32,248 nucleotides of DNA from positions 1 through 32,248 of the IMG/VR virus record IMGVR_UViG_3300023174_000440; one strand, written 5' to 3'. Shown piece by piece: positions 22,245 through 30,096 of the stretch (the first letter of the stretch is position 1; the number at the start of each line of letters is the position of its first letter). A program made the position numbers and the translations under genes. Under the pieces are notes generated by a model. It saw only the letters and a program-made list of their open reading frames with translations, made no database searches and was not told the DNA's origin. Origin of the DNA: a virus.

Positions 22245-24917
22245 TCAACTTGAAAAGTCGAACAATCTGCTAAATGTGTTCGTTTCTTCGGTGCTGCTAA
22301 AATTCCAACCTAACACACCAATTAGGTTTTCCAATTTGTTATCAATGATAGTATTTTCCATGCCATCATGATCGAATGGCAGATCTTTAAACCATTGAGG
22401 CAATCTTAATTCGTCTACTGGATAGGCCACTGAAGTATATTCTAAAGGATTATTTTTTAGTTTACATACAACAACTTTGGCGCCATCAGTAATACCCATG
22501 GAATATTTGTCGCCATGCATACGCTTTAGAGTATTCCAATTTAGAGAAGCTCTGACATGTCCAGGAAGATTGGCCTTGCCTTGTTTAAGTTCTTTGTCGG
22601 CAAAATCTGTAATATTGTTTGCACGTCTGGGTGAACCTTTTTCCCAACCTGGTCTTACTTTGAATTCAGTTCTAAAATCGTTAATATAATCTATAACTTC
22701 TTTTTGTTCATGTCCGGTTAGAACCATTTCCAAGACTTTACTCAAAAAGTCTTGAATAAATTCTGGAGTGTCACTACGTTTCAAATCTAATCCCATGGCC
22801 TTAATTTTGCCAGGTTTGTCATCTTTGTCGGTACGTTTGCCTTCTTTGTCATAGTATAATACAGCATAACGCTTTTTGGTAATGAACAGTCCTTTGGTAG
22901 CTACCAGTTCCCTTCCTGCCTTAATAACTTCCCCACGACTTTTTGGACAATGAAAAGAATCCAGCATAAATTGAGCAAAAGTGCTGTTAACTTCGTCAGC
23001 AATTTGATCATATAAGATTATGACATTGTCCTTGCTCCATGGTATAGTGCCTTTGTCGATTTCCTTTTTTAGAGTTTTATATGCGCTAAAGTATGCACTG
23101 TCAGTGTCGCCATATATAATAGCCTTGCCTACGTGATCATATTGTCCTGTGATGATTTCATTTACCTTAGCAGCCATGTGCTTGGCAATTTGTCTGCCTG
23201 TAAGGGTGGTTGATTGACCAATACGCTTATCAAAAAAGCGACAACCAGGATTAAGAATAGCACCGTAGAGACTGTTGAGGTTAATTTTCTTAACCAATTG
23301 GCGTTTATCCCAATACTCTTCTTCAATTTTGTTACCAGCATTTATGGCCTCCCTTAGTTTGGCCTGCATTTCTTTACGTTCACTGTACCAGCGTTTTAAC
23401 AGGCCTGGAATAACTCCTTCTTTTTCATAAGTAAAAATTGTACCATTAGCACTCAACATCCAAGGCTGATTGCTGTCAAAAATTAGTTTATATGTTTCAG
23501 CAGCACTGACCACATTGGTTTCGCCATTTTCCCAGTCAATGACAATTTCAGTGCCGATCTCTTTGTTCATTACTGCTTCGTATTCTAATGAACCAAACTG
23601 CCCTTCCCAAGCACCAGCAAAACTTTTCTTACTTGAGGTCATTTGATTTTCAATGTATTCGTCAGTGAGTATGGGCCGTAATTGTCCTATAATAGTTTCA
23701 GGGCCCATGTTAAGAGCTCTAATAGCACTTGGGTATAGACTGTTAATGTCTACGGAGCCGATCCAGTCATGAATGCCTCCTTTGGGATGAGCAACATAGG
23801 CACCTGCTGCCGCAGTATCGTCGCGTTCACTCATCTTGGTTCTATTGGGCACAATGAACCCTCTACGATGTGCTTCATTGATAATGGCCTGTTCAGTAAC
23901 AGCCACAGCACCCATAGTAGTTTGTAGTAGCACAGTATTTTCATGTGCTAGTGTATTGGCTAGGTCGATAAATTTAAGTTTTTTATCTAGCTTGTCTAAC
24001 AAGGCGCAGTCTTGACGATTATATTCAATGAATGTTTTAAAGTCATTGTTATACAGTTGATCTAATGTGCCTTCGTAGACAGTTTTACGTTCGCCAATCT
24101 CCATTTCACCAATAGCATCTAGTCTGTAAGTATGACGTTCTTCATAAGTGTAACGTCGATAAAGTTCAAGACTGTCTAAGTGTACACGCCCTACTAGGTC
24201 ATATGTTACTGCTTTTTTGCCGTATTTTTCATATTCACGACGTTTGGGATATTGTCCCCATAGACAAAATCGTCTAGTATCATCTTTGCTTAGTGCTTTA
24301 GTTACACGATTAACAGTATAAGGGATATCATAACCTTCACTGTTCCAACCAGTTAGTAGGTCAGCATCTTCAATTAAGTTTAGGAATGTGTCCAACATAT
24401 CTGCTTCGTTGTCGAAGATATGTGTATTGGGAAAATCTTTAACAAGTTCCTGTGCTTGGTCAACACTCATGCCTTTGGGTGGCACTGCCAAACAAACTAG
24501 TGTATCTAGCCATTGTAAATGTACACTGATAGCAGTGATAGGCATAAAGGCATCATCTGGACTTGCATATCCACGTTCTGGATCAAAGTCTACTTCAATG
24601 TCGAAAAATGCCACGTTAAGTTTGGGCACTTCGGCGTTGAGATAGTTATCACTCAAACAGACAAATATTTGGTTAATATCTGCTTCGTAGATACGTTTAT
24701 TTGAGTGTATTTTTAGTTCTTTGTGGAAATCTTTTTGTGTTTTAGAAGTCAATCTAGAAACAGATGTGCCATATATACTAGTATGTTTGCCCTTGGGGTC
24801 TTCATAATAAAACACAAACCGCCCGGGAATATCTCTATATTCTCTCTTACCATCGCGGTTACGTTCCACAACCCTGACAACATCATTGTCACGGTCGAAA
24901 TAAGCATCGACGTACAT
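22245..24917 (-). CDS. 43: DNA polymerase gp43, family B
   Basis: An 890-residue replicative polymerase with proofreading. Exonuclease motifs: 'FFDIE' near 104-108, 'GWNSEGYDIPY' near 190, 'YNRQDCALLD' near 298. Polymerase motifs: A 'DINSLYPSAI' near 389, B 'KKINLNSLYG' near 541, C 'YGDTDSAYF' near 602, and 'TKKRYAV' further on. All catalytic acids are present and the gene is not split or interrupted by an intein or intron. The start is the ATG at 24917 with AGGAG 5 bases ahead; a TTG 10 codons upstream is a less likely alternative. The clamp gene follows after a 41-base gap. Confidence 0.97.
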   Translation of the reverse strand: MYVDAYFDRDNDVVRVVERNRDGKREYRDIPGRFVFYYEDPKGKHTSIYGTSVSRLTSKTQKDFHKELKIHSNKRIYEADINQIFVCLSDNYLNAEVPKLNVAFFDIEVDFDPERGYASPDDAFMPITAISVHLQWLDTLVCLAVPPKGMSVDQAQELVKDFPNTHIFDNEADMLDTFLNLIEDADLLTGWNSEGYDIPYTVNRVTKALSKDDTRRFCLWGQYPKRREYEKYGKKAVTYDLVGRVHLDSLELYRRYTYEERHTYRLDAIGEMEIGERKTVYEGTLDQLYNNDFKTFIEYNRQDCALLDKLDKKLKFIDLANTLAHENTVLLQTTMGAVAVTEQAIINEAHRRGFIVPNRTKMSERDDTAAAGAYVAHPKGGIHDWIGSVDINSLYPSAIRALNMGPETIIGQLRPILTDEYIENQMTSSKKSFAGAWEGQFGSLEYEAVMNKEIGTEIVIDWENGETNVVSAAETYKLIFDSNQPWMLSANGTIFTYEKEGVIPGLLKRWYSERKEMQAKLREAINAGNKIEEEYWDKRQLVKKINLNSLYGAILNPGCRFFDKRIGQSTTLTGRQIAKHMAAKVNEIITGQYDHVGKAIIYGDTDSAYFSAYKTLKKEIDKGTIPWSKDNVIILYDQIADEVNSTFAQFMLDSFHCPKSRGEVIKAGRELVATKGLFITKKRYAVLYYDKEGKRTDKDDKPGKIKAMGLDLKRSDTPEFIQDFLSKVLEMVLTGHEQKEVIDYINDFRTEFKVRPGWEKGSPRRANNITDFADKELKQGKANLPGHVRASLNWNTLKRMHGDKYSMGITDGAKVVVCKLKNNPLEYTSVAYPVDELRLPQWFKDLPFDHDGMENTIIDNKLENLIGVLGWNFSSTEETNTFSRLFDFSS

Positions 24918-24979
24918 AAATTCTCCTATGTCTTTTGTGGCAGACAAATACCGATTGTGCAGCTTATGGCCTGCTTGCC

Positions 24980-25207
24980 TTACAAGTATACTTTACTTAT
25001 GCCTAACATGTAAATGGCTGTGATAATCAATTGCACCACTAATAGACTCCATTTACGCCAAGTCCATGCTAGATATACCCAGCCAATATTCCCGGCCAAA
25101 CATACCCATAAGTTTATGGGATAGACATTGAAACTGGTCAATGCCACACCCACAATTAGCAATGCAGTCAACGACCATTCTATAATGGCGTCTTTGAGTT
25201 TATTCAT
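24980..25207 (-). CDS. Small three-helix membrane protein
   Basis: A 75-residue protein from the ATG at 25207, which shares a base with the dsbA stop (TAATG). Three hydrophobic stretches ('WSLTALLIVGVALTSF', 'NLWVCLAGNIGWVYLAW', 'LLVVQLIITAIYMLG') with basic residues between them predict three membrane helices. 'GNIGWVYLAWTWRKWS' is the most distinctive part. I recall similar unnamed proteins in marine T4-like phages. A transport or membrane-anchoring role is possible. The 62 bases between it and gp43 hold the gp43 ribosome site only. Confidence 0.65.
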   Translation of the reverse strand: MNKLKDAIIEWSLTALLIVGVALTSFNVYPINLWVCLAGNIGWVYLAWTWRKWSLLVVQLIITAIYMLGISKVYL

Positions 25208-25464
25208 TAGATTTTTTTGGTAATGTCTAGAATTGCTTCCACTTCTTTCCAATCACTGTCATGGGCACTCCAATCACCTTTGTGTGCAATTTTGATAGCA
25301 CGATTAATAATGCTGGTTTTGACATTGAGCTCTTCAGCTACGGCCTTAACTGTTTCTTTTAGACCCTCTTGAAGGTCTTCAATTTCACGAAGTACAGTGC
25401 TGCCTTCGTTGATGAGTTTTTCCAATTTGGCCTTTTCTTCGGGTCCGTAAATTCTGCTTGACAT
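25207..25464 (-). CDS. dsbA: DsbA-like double-stranded DNA-binding protein
   Basis: An 85-residue helical protein that resembles T4 DsbA (89 residues) over its central part. 'LKETVKAVAEELNVKTSIIN' (35-54) and 'AIKIAHKGDWSAHDSDWKEV' align with the T4 pattern of helix, 'ELGV', 'NR', then 'HK..D'. T4 DsbA binds late-promoter DNA and aids late transcription. It has a divergent promoter of its own 25 to 50 bases upstream. I am moderately sure of the family and less sure of the role here. Confidence 0.65.
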   Translation of the reverse strand: MSSRIYGPEEKAKLEKLINEGSTVLREIEDLQEGLKETVKAVAEELNVKTSIINRAIKIAHKGDWSAHDSDWKEVEAILDITKKI

Positions 25465-25484
25465 AGTATCTCCTTAACTTTGTT

Positions 25485-25513
25485 AGTGTACGCTATTTAC
25501 TGGCCTAAGTCAA
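25485..25513 (-). promoter_or_regulatory. Sigma70-like promoter for dsbA
   Basis: Minus strand TTGACT (25508-25513), 17-base spacer, TACACT (25485-25490), about 20 bases before the dsbA ATG. The match is 5/6 and 4/6. Its spacer contains AGGCCAGT, the reverse complement of the ACTGGCCT 8-mer seen in the folE and MoxR promoters. It is back to back with the plus-strand promoter. Confidence 0.6.
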
Positions 25514-25523
25514 CAAAAAGTAG

Positions 25524-25552
25524 TTGACAATTTTGCCATAAGAGCATATAAT
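25524..25552 (+). promoter_or_regulatory. Perfect sigma70 promoter for the secreted HExxH protein
   Basis: TTGACA (25524-25529), 17-base spacer, TATAAT (25547-25552): 12/12 to consensus with ideal spacing. Predicted transcript start is near 25559, giving a leader of about 25 bases with no clear Shine-Dalgarno sequence before the ATG at 25584. This suggests strong transcription by host RNA polymerase soon after infection. Confidence 0.85.
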
Positions 25553-25583
25553 GTATACATGTTGAAATACTTGGCTACACATC

Positions 25584-25910
25584 ATGAAAAAGCTTGTTCT
25601 TGCAGTATTTTTGGTTCAATCAGTAATGGCTCATGCCGCCGAGCCACTGGACGATAATCCAGTTAAGCTTTTTGATGCAACCCGTAAAAATCATAGCGTT
25701 GTTCGAGTAGAATGGAAAGCGGTTGACAATGTACGTGACTATTGTAGTAAATTAAATATTGCAAGAGGGTACGGCCCAATCAAATATGAAATTAGTGCTT
25801 GTAGTACGCAGGACGGAGATTCATGTGTGATTGTCACAGGTAAAAAAGCAAATATGCATAATCTTGGACATGAGTTACGTCATTGTTTCCAAGGCCAATG
25901 GCATAATTAA
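25584..25910 (+). CDS. Secreted small HExxH zinc-protease-like protein
   Basis: A 108-residue protein and the only plus-strand gene after base 2434. Residues 1-19 form a classical signal peptide (basic start, hydrophobic core, A-x-A before the cleavage site). The C terminus has H96-E97-L-R-H100 and a further His at 107, the layout of a zincin active site. C54, C73, C80 and C101 could form two disulfides in the periplasm. The tail ends four bases into the convergent structural gene. It has its own perfect promoter, like a moron gene acquired from a host. Possible jobs are host envelope attack, superinfection block or periplasmic defence; none is shown. There is no lysozyme-like motif. Confidence 0.8.
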   Translation: MKKLVLAVFLVQSVMAHAAEPLDDNPVKLFDATRKNHSVVRVEWKAVDNVRDYCSKLNIARGYGPIKYEISACSTQDGDSCVIVTGKKANMHNLGHELRHCFQGQWHN

Positions 25911-26779
25911 CTTAATTTTTTAATTTTGACCTGCCCTTCATCGTAGGCTTCGTTAATTACACTAATTGTAAGTAAATCAACAATTTGTTCTCCAGACTTG
26001 TCATACATAAAGTAGTTTTTGTCTAGGAAATAAGTTTGTTCTAAACTTTCTCTGATTAGAGCTTTAGCTTCAATTAAGTCCATACGTTCTTGTAAACTAC
26101 GAATACCTTCTGCAACAGTTTGTTGAGACTCTGTTGACATGACATATTTGGCCATGGCTGCCTGTGTTTCCGGACCCATGCGTCCATCTGCACCGTATTT
26201 GGGCAATGCATTTGGATCTTTGGCCAATATTTTCTTTTGAACAGCTTGTATTTCGGGATCAGGTGCCGGACCGTCTTTAGCTGGCTGAGTAGTTACAGGT
26301 GTAGTATCACTTGTTTTTTCTGGATCATTTACAGGATTTTCTTTTTCTTTAGCATAATCACGATACATGTTATAGCCGGTCAATCCTAGTGAAGCACCTG
26401 CTGTAAGTGGTCCGCCTAAACTTAATACTGCCGATAACCCAGCTATACCAGCACCGACCCAGTCTCCTTTTTTGGCTCTGTCAATAGCATCCATGGTACC
26501 AACTACTAGCCCTACTCCTGGTAAAACTCTGCTTACAAGTTTACCAGCTGCCGAATTACCTATTTTGGCAGCAACTTTGGCAACAGCCTGTTTAGTGTTC
26601 TTGACTACCGGAATTCCTTTAGATGTTAGTTTGTCGGCGATTTCTACACGATTAGCGCCTTTGGTTAAATTAAATGGATCATTGGAATTAGTTGATGTTG
26701 GTATATCTTTATATGTAGCATCGACAGCTCCGTCTGTATTAAATTTACTAAGTTCGACTATTAATGATTTCATATCCAT
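25907..26779 (-). CDS. Capsid/internal-type structural protein with PG-binding-like motif
   Basis: A 290-residue protein. 'MDMKSLIVE' at the start ends in I-V-E, fitting a T4 prohead-protease (L/I-x-E) leader. Residues ~85-135 are a Gly/Ala-rich hydrophobic stretch ('VLPGVGLVVGTMDAIDRAKK', 'GAGIAGLSAVLSLGGPLTAG') that could insert in membranes. A Pro/Thr-rich linker follows, then a PG_binding_1-like motif near 195-215 ('GADGRMGPETQAAMAKY'). The C terminus is charged. A packaged, ejected protein that acts at the cell envelope would fit, but that is inference. Its tail overlaps the convergent secreted-protein gene by 4 bases. Confidence 0.65.
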   Translation of the reverse strand: MDMKSLIVELSKFNTDGAVDATYKDIPTSTNSNDPFNLTKGANRVEIADKLTSKGIPVVKNTKQAVAKVAAKIGNSAAGKLVSRVLPGVGLVVGTMDAIDRAKKGDWVGAGIAGLSAVLSLGGPLTAGASLGLTGYNMYRDYAKEKENPVNDPEKTSDTTPVTTQPAKDGPAPDPEIQAVQKKILAKDPNALPKYGADGRMGPETQAAMAKYVMSTESQQTVAEGIRSLQERMDLIEAKALIRESLEQTYFLDKNYFMYDKSGEQIVDLLTISVINEAYDEGQVKIKKLS

Positions 26780-26788
26780 GGTTTATTC

Positions 26789-27763
26789 CTATATCCCAAA
26801 ATCTTTCATTAGGGCTCTAGCAATACGACCAAAACTTTCTCTTATAGGCGGCAGCCCAGTCTTAGGATCAAACCCGTGTTTTATCATCATGCTAATCCAT
26901 GATGGATCACCTAAACCCATATTTCCCCTACCAGGTATTACATTCCATGCTGTACCAAGAGCAAGCATTTCTGAAGCTTCCGTACCTTTTTGAATAGCAC
27001 GAACAGCGTCCCACGCATCTTGAGTTGACTGAGTAAATATGCCATCAATCGGGACTTTTTGTCCGTTTTTGTTTAACCAATATTGTAAAGCTATTGTTCC
27101 TGGATTTTTATAACCATTTTTAAATGGCTTGTCCCCGGGCTTTGGTTTAACTCCAGGCTTTGGTTTAACCTTATAGGGTGTTACTCCATAATCTGAATCA
27201 TTAGGTGGTTCGTATCCATCTTTAACTAATGCTTCATAGGTATGGGATCCAATTTTACCATCGACTACTAGTTTTTGTCCTGGTACACGTGGATCATCTC
27301 TGCCTTTTTGGAAAGCCATGATTTCGGCTCGTGTAGTAGGCCATTTTTTCTTTACCCTAGGATTAGGTGGATCAACTACAACATCATCTGGTTTCGGTGG
27401 TTCTGGTTTCGGTGGCTCTGGTTTCGGTGGCTCTGGTTTCGGTGGCTCTGGCTTTGGTGGTTCTGGTTTCGGTGGTTCTGGTTTCGGTGGTTCTGGTTTC
27501 GGTGGCTCAACTACAACATTGTCTGGTTTAGGTGGTTGTGGAGGAACGTCAGCTGGACCGTATTTAACATTATAAATATCACCAAAACGACTACGTATCA
27601 CAGTACCATCATCACTGATGGCAGCACTTAGAATCTTCTGTCCATTTCGAGGATCGATATCGCCTATGCGTAACGGCGGAAACTTTTCAAAATTAGCAGG
27701 ATCATCAGGGTCACCTATTTCGTCTAATCTACGAAGTTTGTCTAATATAGTTTTAATTTCCAT
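26789..27763 (-). CDS. Proline-repeat protein with two PG-binding-like motifs
   Basis: A 324-residue protein. It starts 'MEIKTILDKLRRLDE' (L-D-E leader end). Residues ~80-130 are a tandem Glu-Pro-Pro-Lys-Pro repeat, a stiff extended linker. Then come 'VDGKIGSHTYEALVKDG' (~165-182) and 'VPIDGIFTQSTQDAWDAV' (~237-254), both like peptidoglycan-binding repeats. The C terminus 'ARALMKDFGI' resembles that of the 715-residue neighbour. AAGGAT lies 7 bases before the ATG. Likely a virion protein with an envelope-binding part; location is inferred from leader and context. Confidence 0.7.
   Translation of the reverse strand: MEIKTILDKLRRLDEIGDPDDPANFEKFPPLRIGDIDPRNGQKILSAAISDDGTVIRSRFGDIYNVKYGPADVPPQPPKPDNVVVEPPKPEPPKPEPPKPEPPKPEPPKPEPPKPEPPKPEPPKPDDVVVDPPNPRVKKKWPTTRAEIMAFQKGRDDPRVPGQKLVVDGKIGSHTYEALVKDGYEPPNDSDYGVTPYKVKPKPGVKPKPGDKPFKNGYKNPGTIALQYWLNKNGQKVPIDGIFTQSTQDAWDAVRAIQKGTEASEMLALGTAWNVIPGRGNMGLGDPSWISMMIKHGFDPKTGLPPIRESFGRIARALMKDFGI
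27390..27509 (-). repeat. 15-base tandem repeat, eight copies, coding for EPPKP
   Basis: Eight adjacent 15-base units (plus-strand consensus GGTTTCGGTGGTTCT) lie inside the 324-residue gene. They differ at only a few third-codon positions and encode the Pro-rich linker. Copy number probably varies by slippage. It is not a CRISPR, as there are no spacers. Confidence 0.9.
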
Positions 27764-27773
27764 GTTCTAATCC

Positions 27774-29921
27774 TTACTTCAACCCAAACTCTTTCATAAT
27801 AGCACGAGCAAATGCATTAGGTCTGCTCTCCATTGCTGGCATAAGTGGTGGACCAGGAATCCATGCATCCAATTTTTCATCATACTTGTATTGTTTTGGA
27901 TGTATTGAATCTTTTCCAGGAATAGCGCCTGGCGGTAGTGCTTGTTGTGTTTGCTGTTGTTGCTGCTTTTGATACATGGCCTGTGATCGAGCCTGTTGAT
28001 CTGCGGCAAATGCTGCTGCTTCTTCTGGACTTAATCCAGCTGGCGGCAATGACATTTTGAATTCTTTTACTTGTTTTTTAACATCGCCACTGTTGGGACT
28101 TTCGTGATCACCTTTCTTCACACCAGTTTTATAGACTTTTTTACCTGTACTTGGGCTGATGTAATAATCGCGTCTTTCGCCTGACTCTTTGTCAACGTCA
28201 CTGCCAGTGCTTTTAATTTTGTATTTTTCGCCACCTTCTTTAAGATGAGTTTCGCTCATATGTTCTGCACTAACTACAGCTTTGTTGCCACTAATTTTTC
28301 TATCTTTACCTACAACTCTTCCAGCTTCCCTTTTACTACCAATATGTTTACTAGCTAGGCTTTGACCAGATTTTACTCTTACTTTATTTGGTGGAACCTC
28401 TTGCGTTTTACCACCACGAGCCAAAAAGTCTGCTAATGCGTCATCGGTTTCTTGTCTAAAATGGGACTTGGTTCTTATGTCTTCTGCCACACCTTCTTCT
28501 TTATTGGTCAATCTACGATAGCGATCTGCATTCCTATAATATTTTTCAGGATCCATGTTACGAGTCATAGCATCGTGTGGCTCCATGCCCATAGATTTTA
28601 AATCTTGATGTACTTCATCGCCCTCGTCATCGAGTCTATCGGCTTTACTACGCAGTCTTGATTTGATAGTAGGATCGACTTTTCGTAGCATCTGCTTGAA
28701 GCCTTCCTTTGTATCTTTCGTAACCTTAGCCGTGCCAACCATTTGGTCTTTTGGCTCAATAGGGGGAGTTTTTCTATCCTGTTCTTTACGACGCTTTGCT
28801 GCCAAATCAGCCACTGAGCCTTTGCGTGGAGGTTTACCATAACTAAATGGGCCACCTTCCGCCACGTCTTTCTTTTTCTTTTTAGCAATAGCAATAGCAG
28901 CCTGTTGAGCTGCGTTCTGTGCTTCGCCTACTCTACTTTCTTTTGGCACACAATTTGGAACAGTTTTGCCACCTTTCTTTTTAGTGCCTACCATTTTGTA
29001 GTTGTCCCAGCAAGGATCTTTATCCTCTTTCATTTTAGGTTTGAATCCAGCTACTGGTTTACATTTGCATTTACCAGGTGGGCAACTGCATTTGCTGCTG
29101 CCACATTGTGGACATACCTTGCCCTCTTCCAATGCACCACCAACTAGTTTGCCTTTGGGATAACCTTTTGGATCCATGGCTTTTAATTGACCAGCTGGGC
29201 CTTCTTTTTGACCAACAGCGGCACCAGCAAAAGGAGTACGCATTTTTTCTCCTACTGGTGTATCCTTCTTTGGCGGTGGCATAATAGCATCTAAACGCTT
29301 GCGATGACTTTCTCTATCAGCTTTATTTTCTGGACTATTGCGTTGTTTTTCTAAAGCACGATTAAAACGTTTTTGTGCAGGACTCGGTGATCCATATGAT
29401 TCTAGCATACGAGCTGTGGCTCTCTTGCCTTTTCTTTCTAAGCTTCTAGCTACATTTTGTGCTTGTCTAAAAGTATCAAAGGTTTTCCAATACTTACCAT
29501 CAATATATACAGCACCGCTTCTAGTTTCGTGACCTAGCTCATGTTCTAGTTCACGACGTTTGAATTCACCTTTACTTAAAGACCCCCAGTCATCGTTTTC
29601 ATCTAATGACTGACCTTTATGCTTTTGAACACCTTGTTTGGCATCTTTTTTCTTGTCTTTATGTTTGCCAGCTGCACCACCGCCCAAAGCAGCATTGGCA
29701 TTCTTAGCCACGGGATTACGTTGCTTGGGTGGTTGGGGAGGTTGAGGATTTTTCTTCTCCATTACCTTACGAACAATTTTTGTAACTAAAGGATTAGGTT
29801 CGTAACTTTCTGAAATATGTACTAGTGGTGCAGGTTCTGTTTTAGGCTTAACAGGTTCGGCCACAATTTCTTTGGGTTTAGCAGCACTCTCCACAAGAGT
29901 AATATATTTCTTCATATCCAT
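27774..29921 (-). CDS. Large basic low-complexity protein, likely packaged in the head
   Basis: A 715-residue, Lys/Arg/Gly/Pro-rich protein. 'MDMKKYITLVE' at the start ends in L-V-E. Internal parts are a short domain 'RSGAVYIDGKYWKTFDTFRQ' (~133-152), a cysteine cluster 'CPQCGSSKCSCPPGKCKCKP' (~272-291), a 'DPCWDNYKMVGTKKKGGKTV' block that I recall in other T4-like virion proteins, and a Gln-rich stretch near 655. It ends 'ARAIMKEFGLK'. Such charge and disorder fit a DNA-binding internal head protein. Several further (L/I)-x-E-like sites could allow processing. I see no enzyme domain. Confidence 0.7.
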   Translation of the reverse strand: MDMKKYITLVESAAKPKEIVAEPVKPKTEPAPLVHISESYEPNPLVTKIVRKVMEKKNPQPPQPPKQRNPVAKNANAALGGGAAGKHKDKKKDAKQGVQKHKGQSLDENDDWGSLSKGEFKRRELEHELGHETRSGAVYIDGKYWKTFDTFRQAQNVARSLERKGKRATARMLESYGSPSPAQKRFNRALEKQRNSPENKADRESHRKRLDAIMPPPKKDTPVGEKMRTPFAGAAVGQKEGPAGQLKAMDPKGYPKGKLVGGALEEGKVCPQCGSSKCSCPPGKCKCKPVAGFKPKMKEDKDPCWDNYKMVGTKKKGGKTVPNCVPKESRVGEAQNAAQQAAIAIAKKKKKDVAEGGPFSYGKPPRKGSVADLAAKRRKEQDRKTPPIEPKDQMVGTAKVTKDTKEGFKQMLRKVDPTIKSRLRSKADRLDDEGDEVHQDLKSMGMEPHDAMTRNMDPEKYYRNADRYRRLTNKEEGVAEDIRTKSHFRQETDDALADFLARGGKTQEVPPNKVRVKSGQSLASKHIGSKREAGRVVGKDRKISGNKAVVSAEHMSETHLKEGGEKYKIKSTGSDVDKESGERRDYYISPSTGKKVYKTGVKKGDHESPNSGDVKKQVKEFKMSLPPAGLSPEEAAAFAADQQARSQAMYQKQQQQQTQQALPPGAIPGKDSIHPKQYKYDEKLDAWIPGPPLMPAMESRPNAFARAIMKEFGLK

Positions 29922-30095
29922 TTAGTTTGTTCCCTTACCTTCTACACAATCCTTACAGTGGCAATCTGGGCAATAGCTACAATCATTACAACTATGATTA
30001 CAATGTCTAACACAATTACAACTTTGGCACTTAGGTTGATCCATTTTTAGTGCCAAGTATGCTTCGTAATCATCCACATAGTTAGGTAATGACAT
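29922..30095 (-). CDS. 57-residue cysteine-rich metal-binding-like protein
   Basis: Starts 'MSLPNYVDDYEAYLALKMDQ' at 30095; a longer frame to 30158 would overlap the neighbour. Residues ~24-51 hold ten Cys and two His in 28 positions in C-x2-C and C-x-C pairs, a zinc-knuckle or metallothionein-like layout. It lies one base after the 439-residue gene and directly before the 715-residue gene. It may bind nucleic acid or metals in the assembling head. No homologous family is recognised. Confidence 0.65.
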   Translation of the reverse strand: MSLPNYVDDYEAYLALKMDQPKCQSCNCVRHCNHSCNDCSYCPDCHCKDCVEGKGTN

Positions 30096-30096
30096 A

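Noticed and set aside
24918-24979. Possible terminator between the membrane-protein gene and gp43
   Set aside because: Only a 4-5 base-pair stem around GCAG/CTGC and no T-run; too weak to call.
27390-27509. Possible CRISPR array
   Set aside because: Units are directly adjacent 15-mers with no spacers and keep the reading frame.
27275-27631. Plus-strand reading frames with Trp/Phe- or Gly/Ser-rich repeats
   Set aside because: They are reverse-strand shadows of the EPPKP repeat in the minus-strand protein gene, and have no ribosome site.
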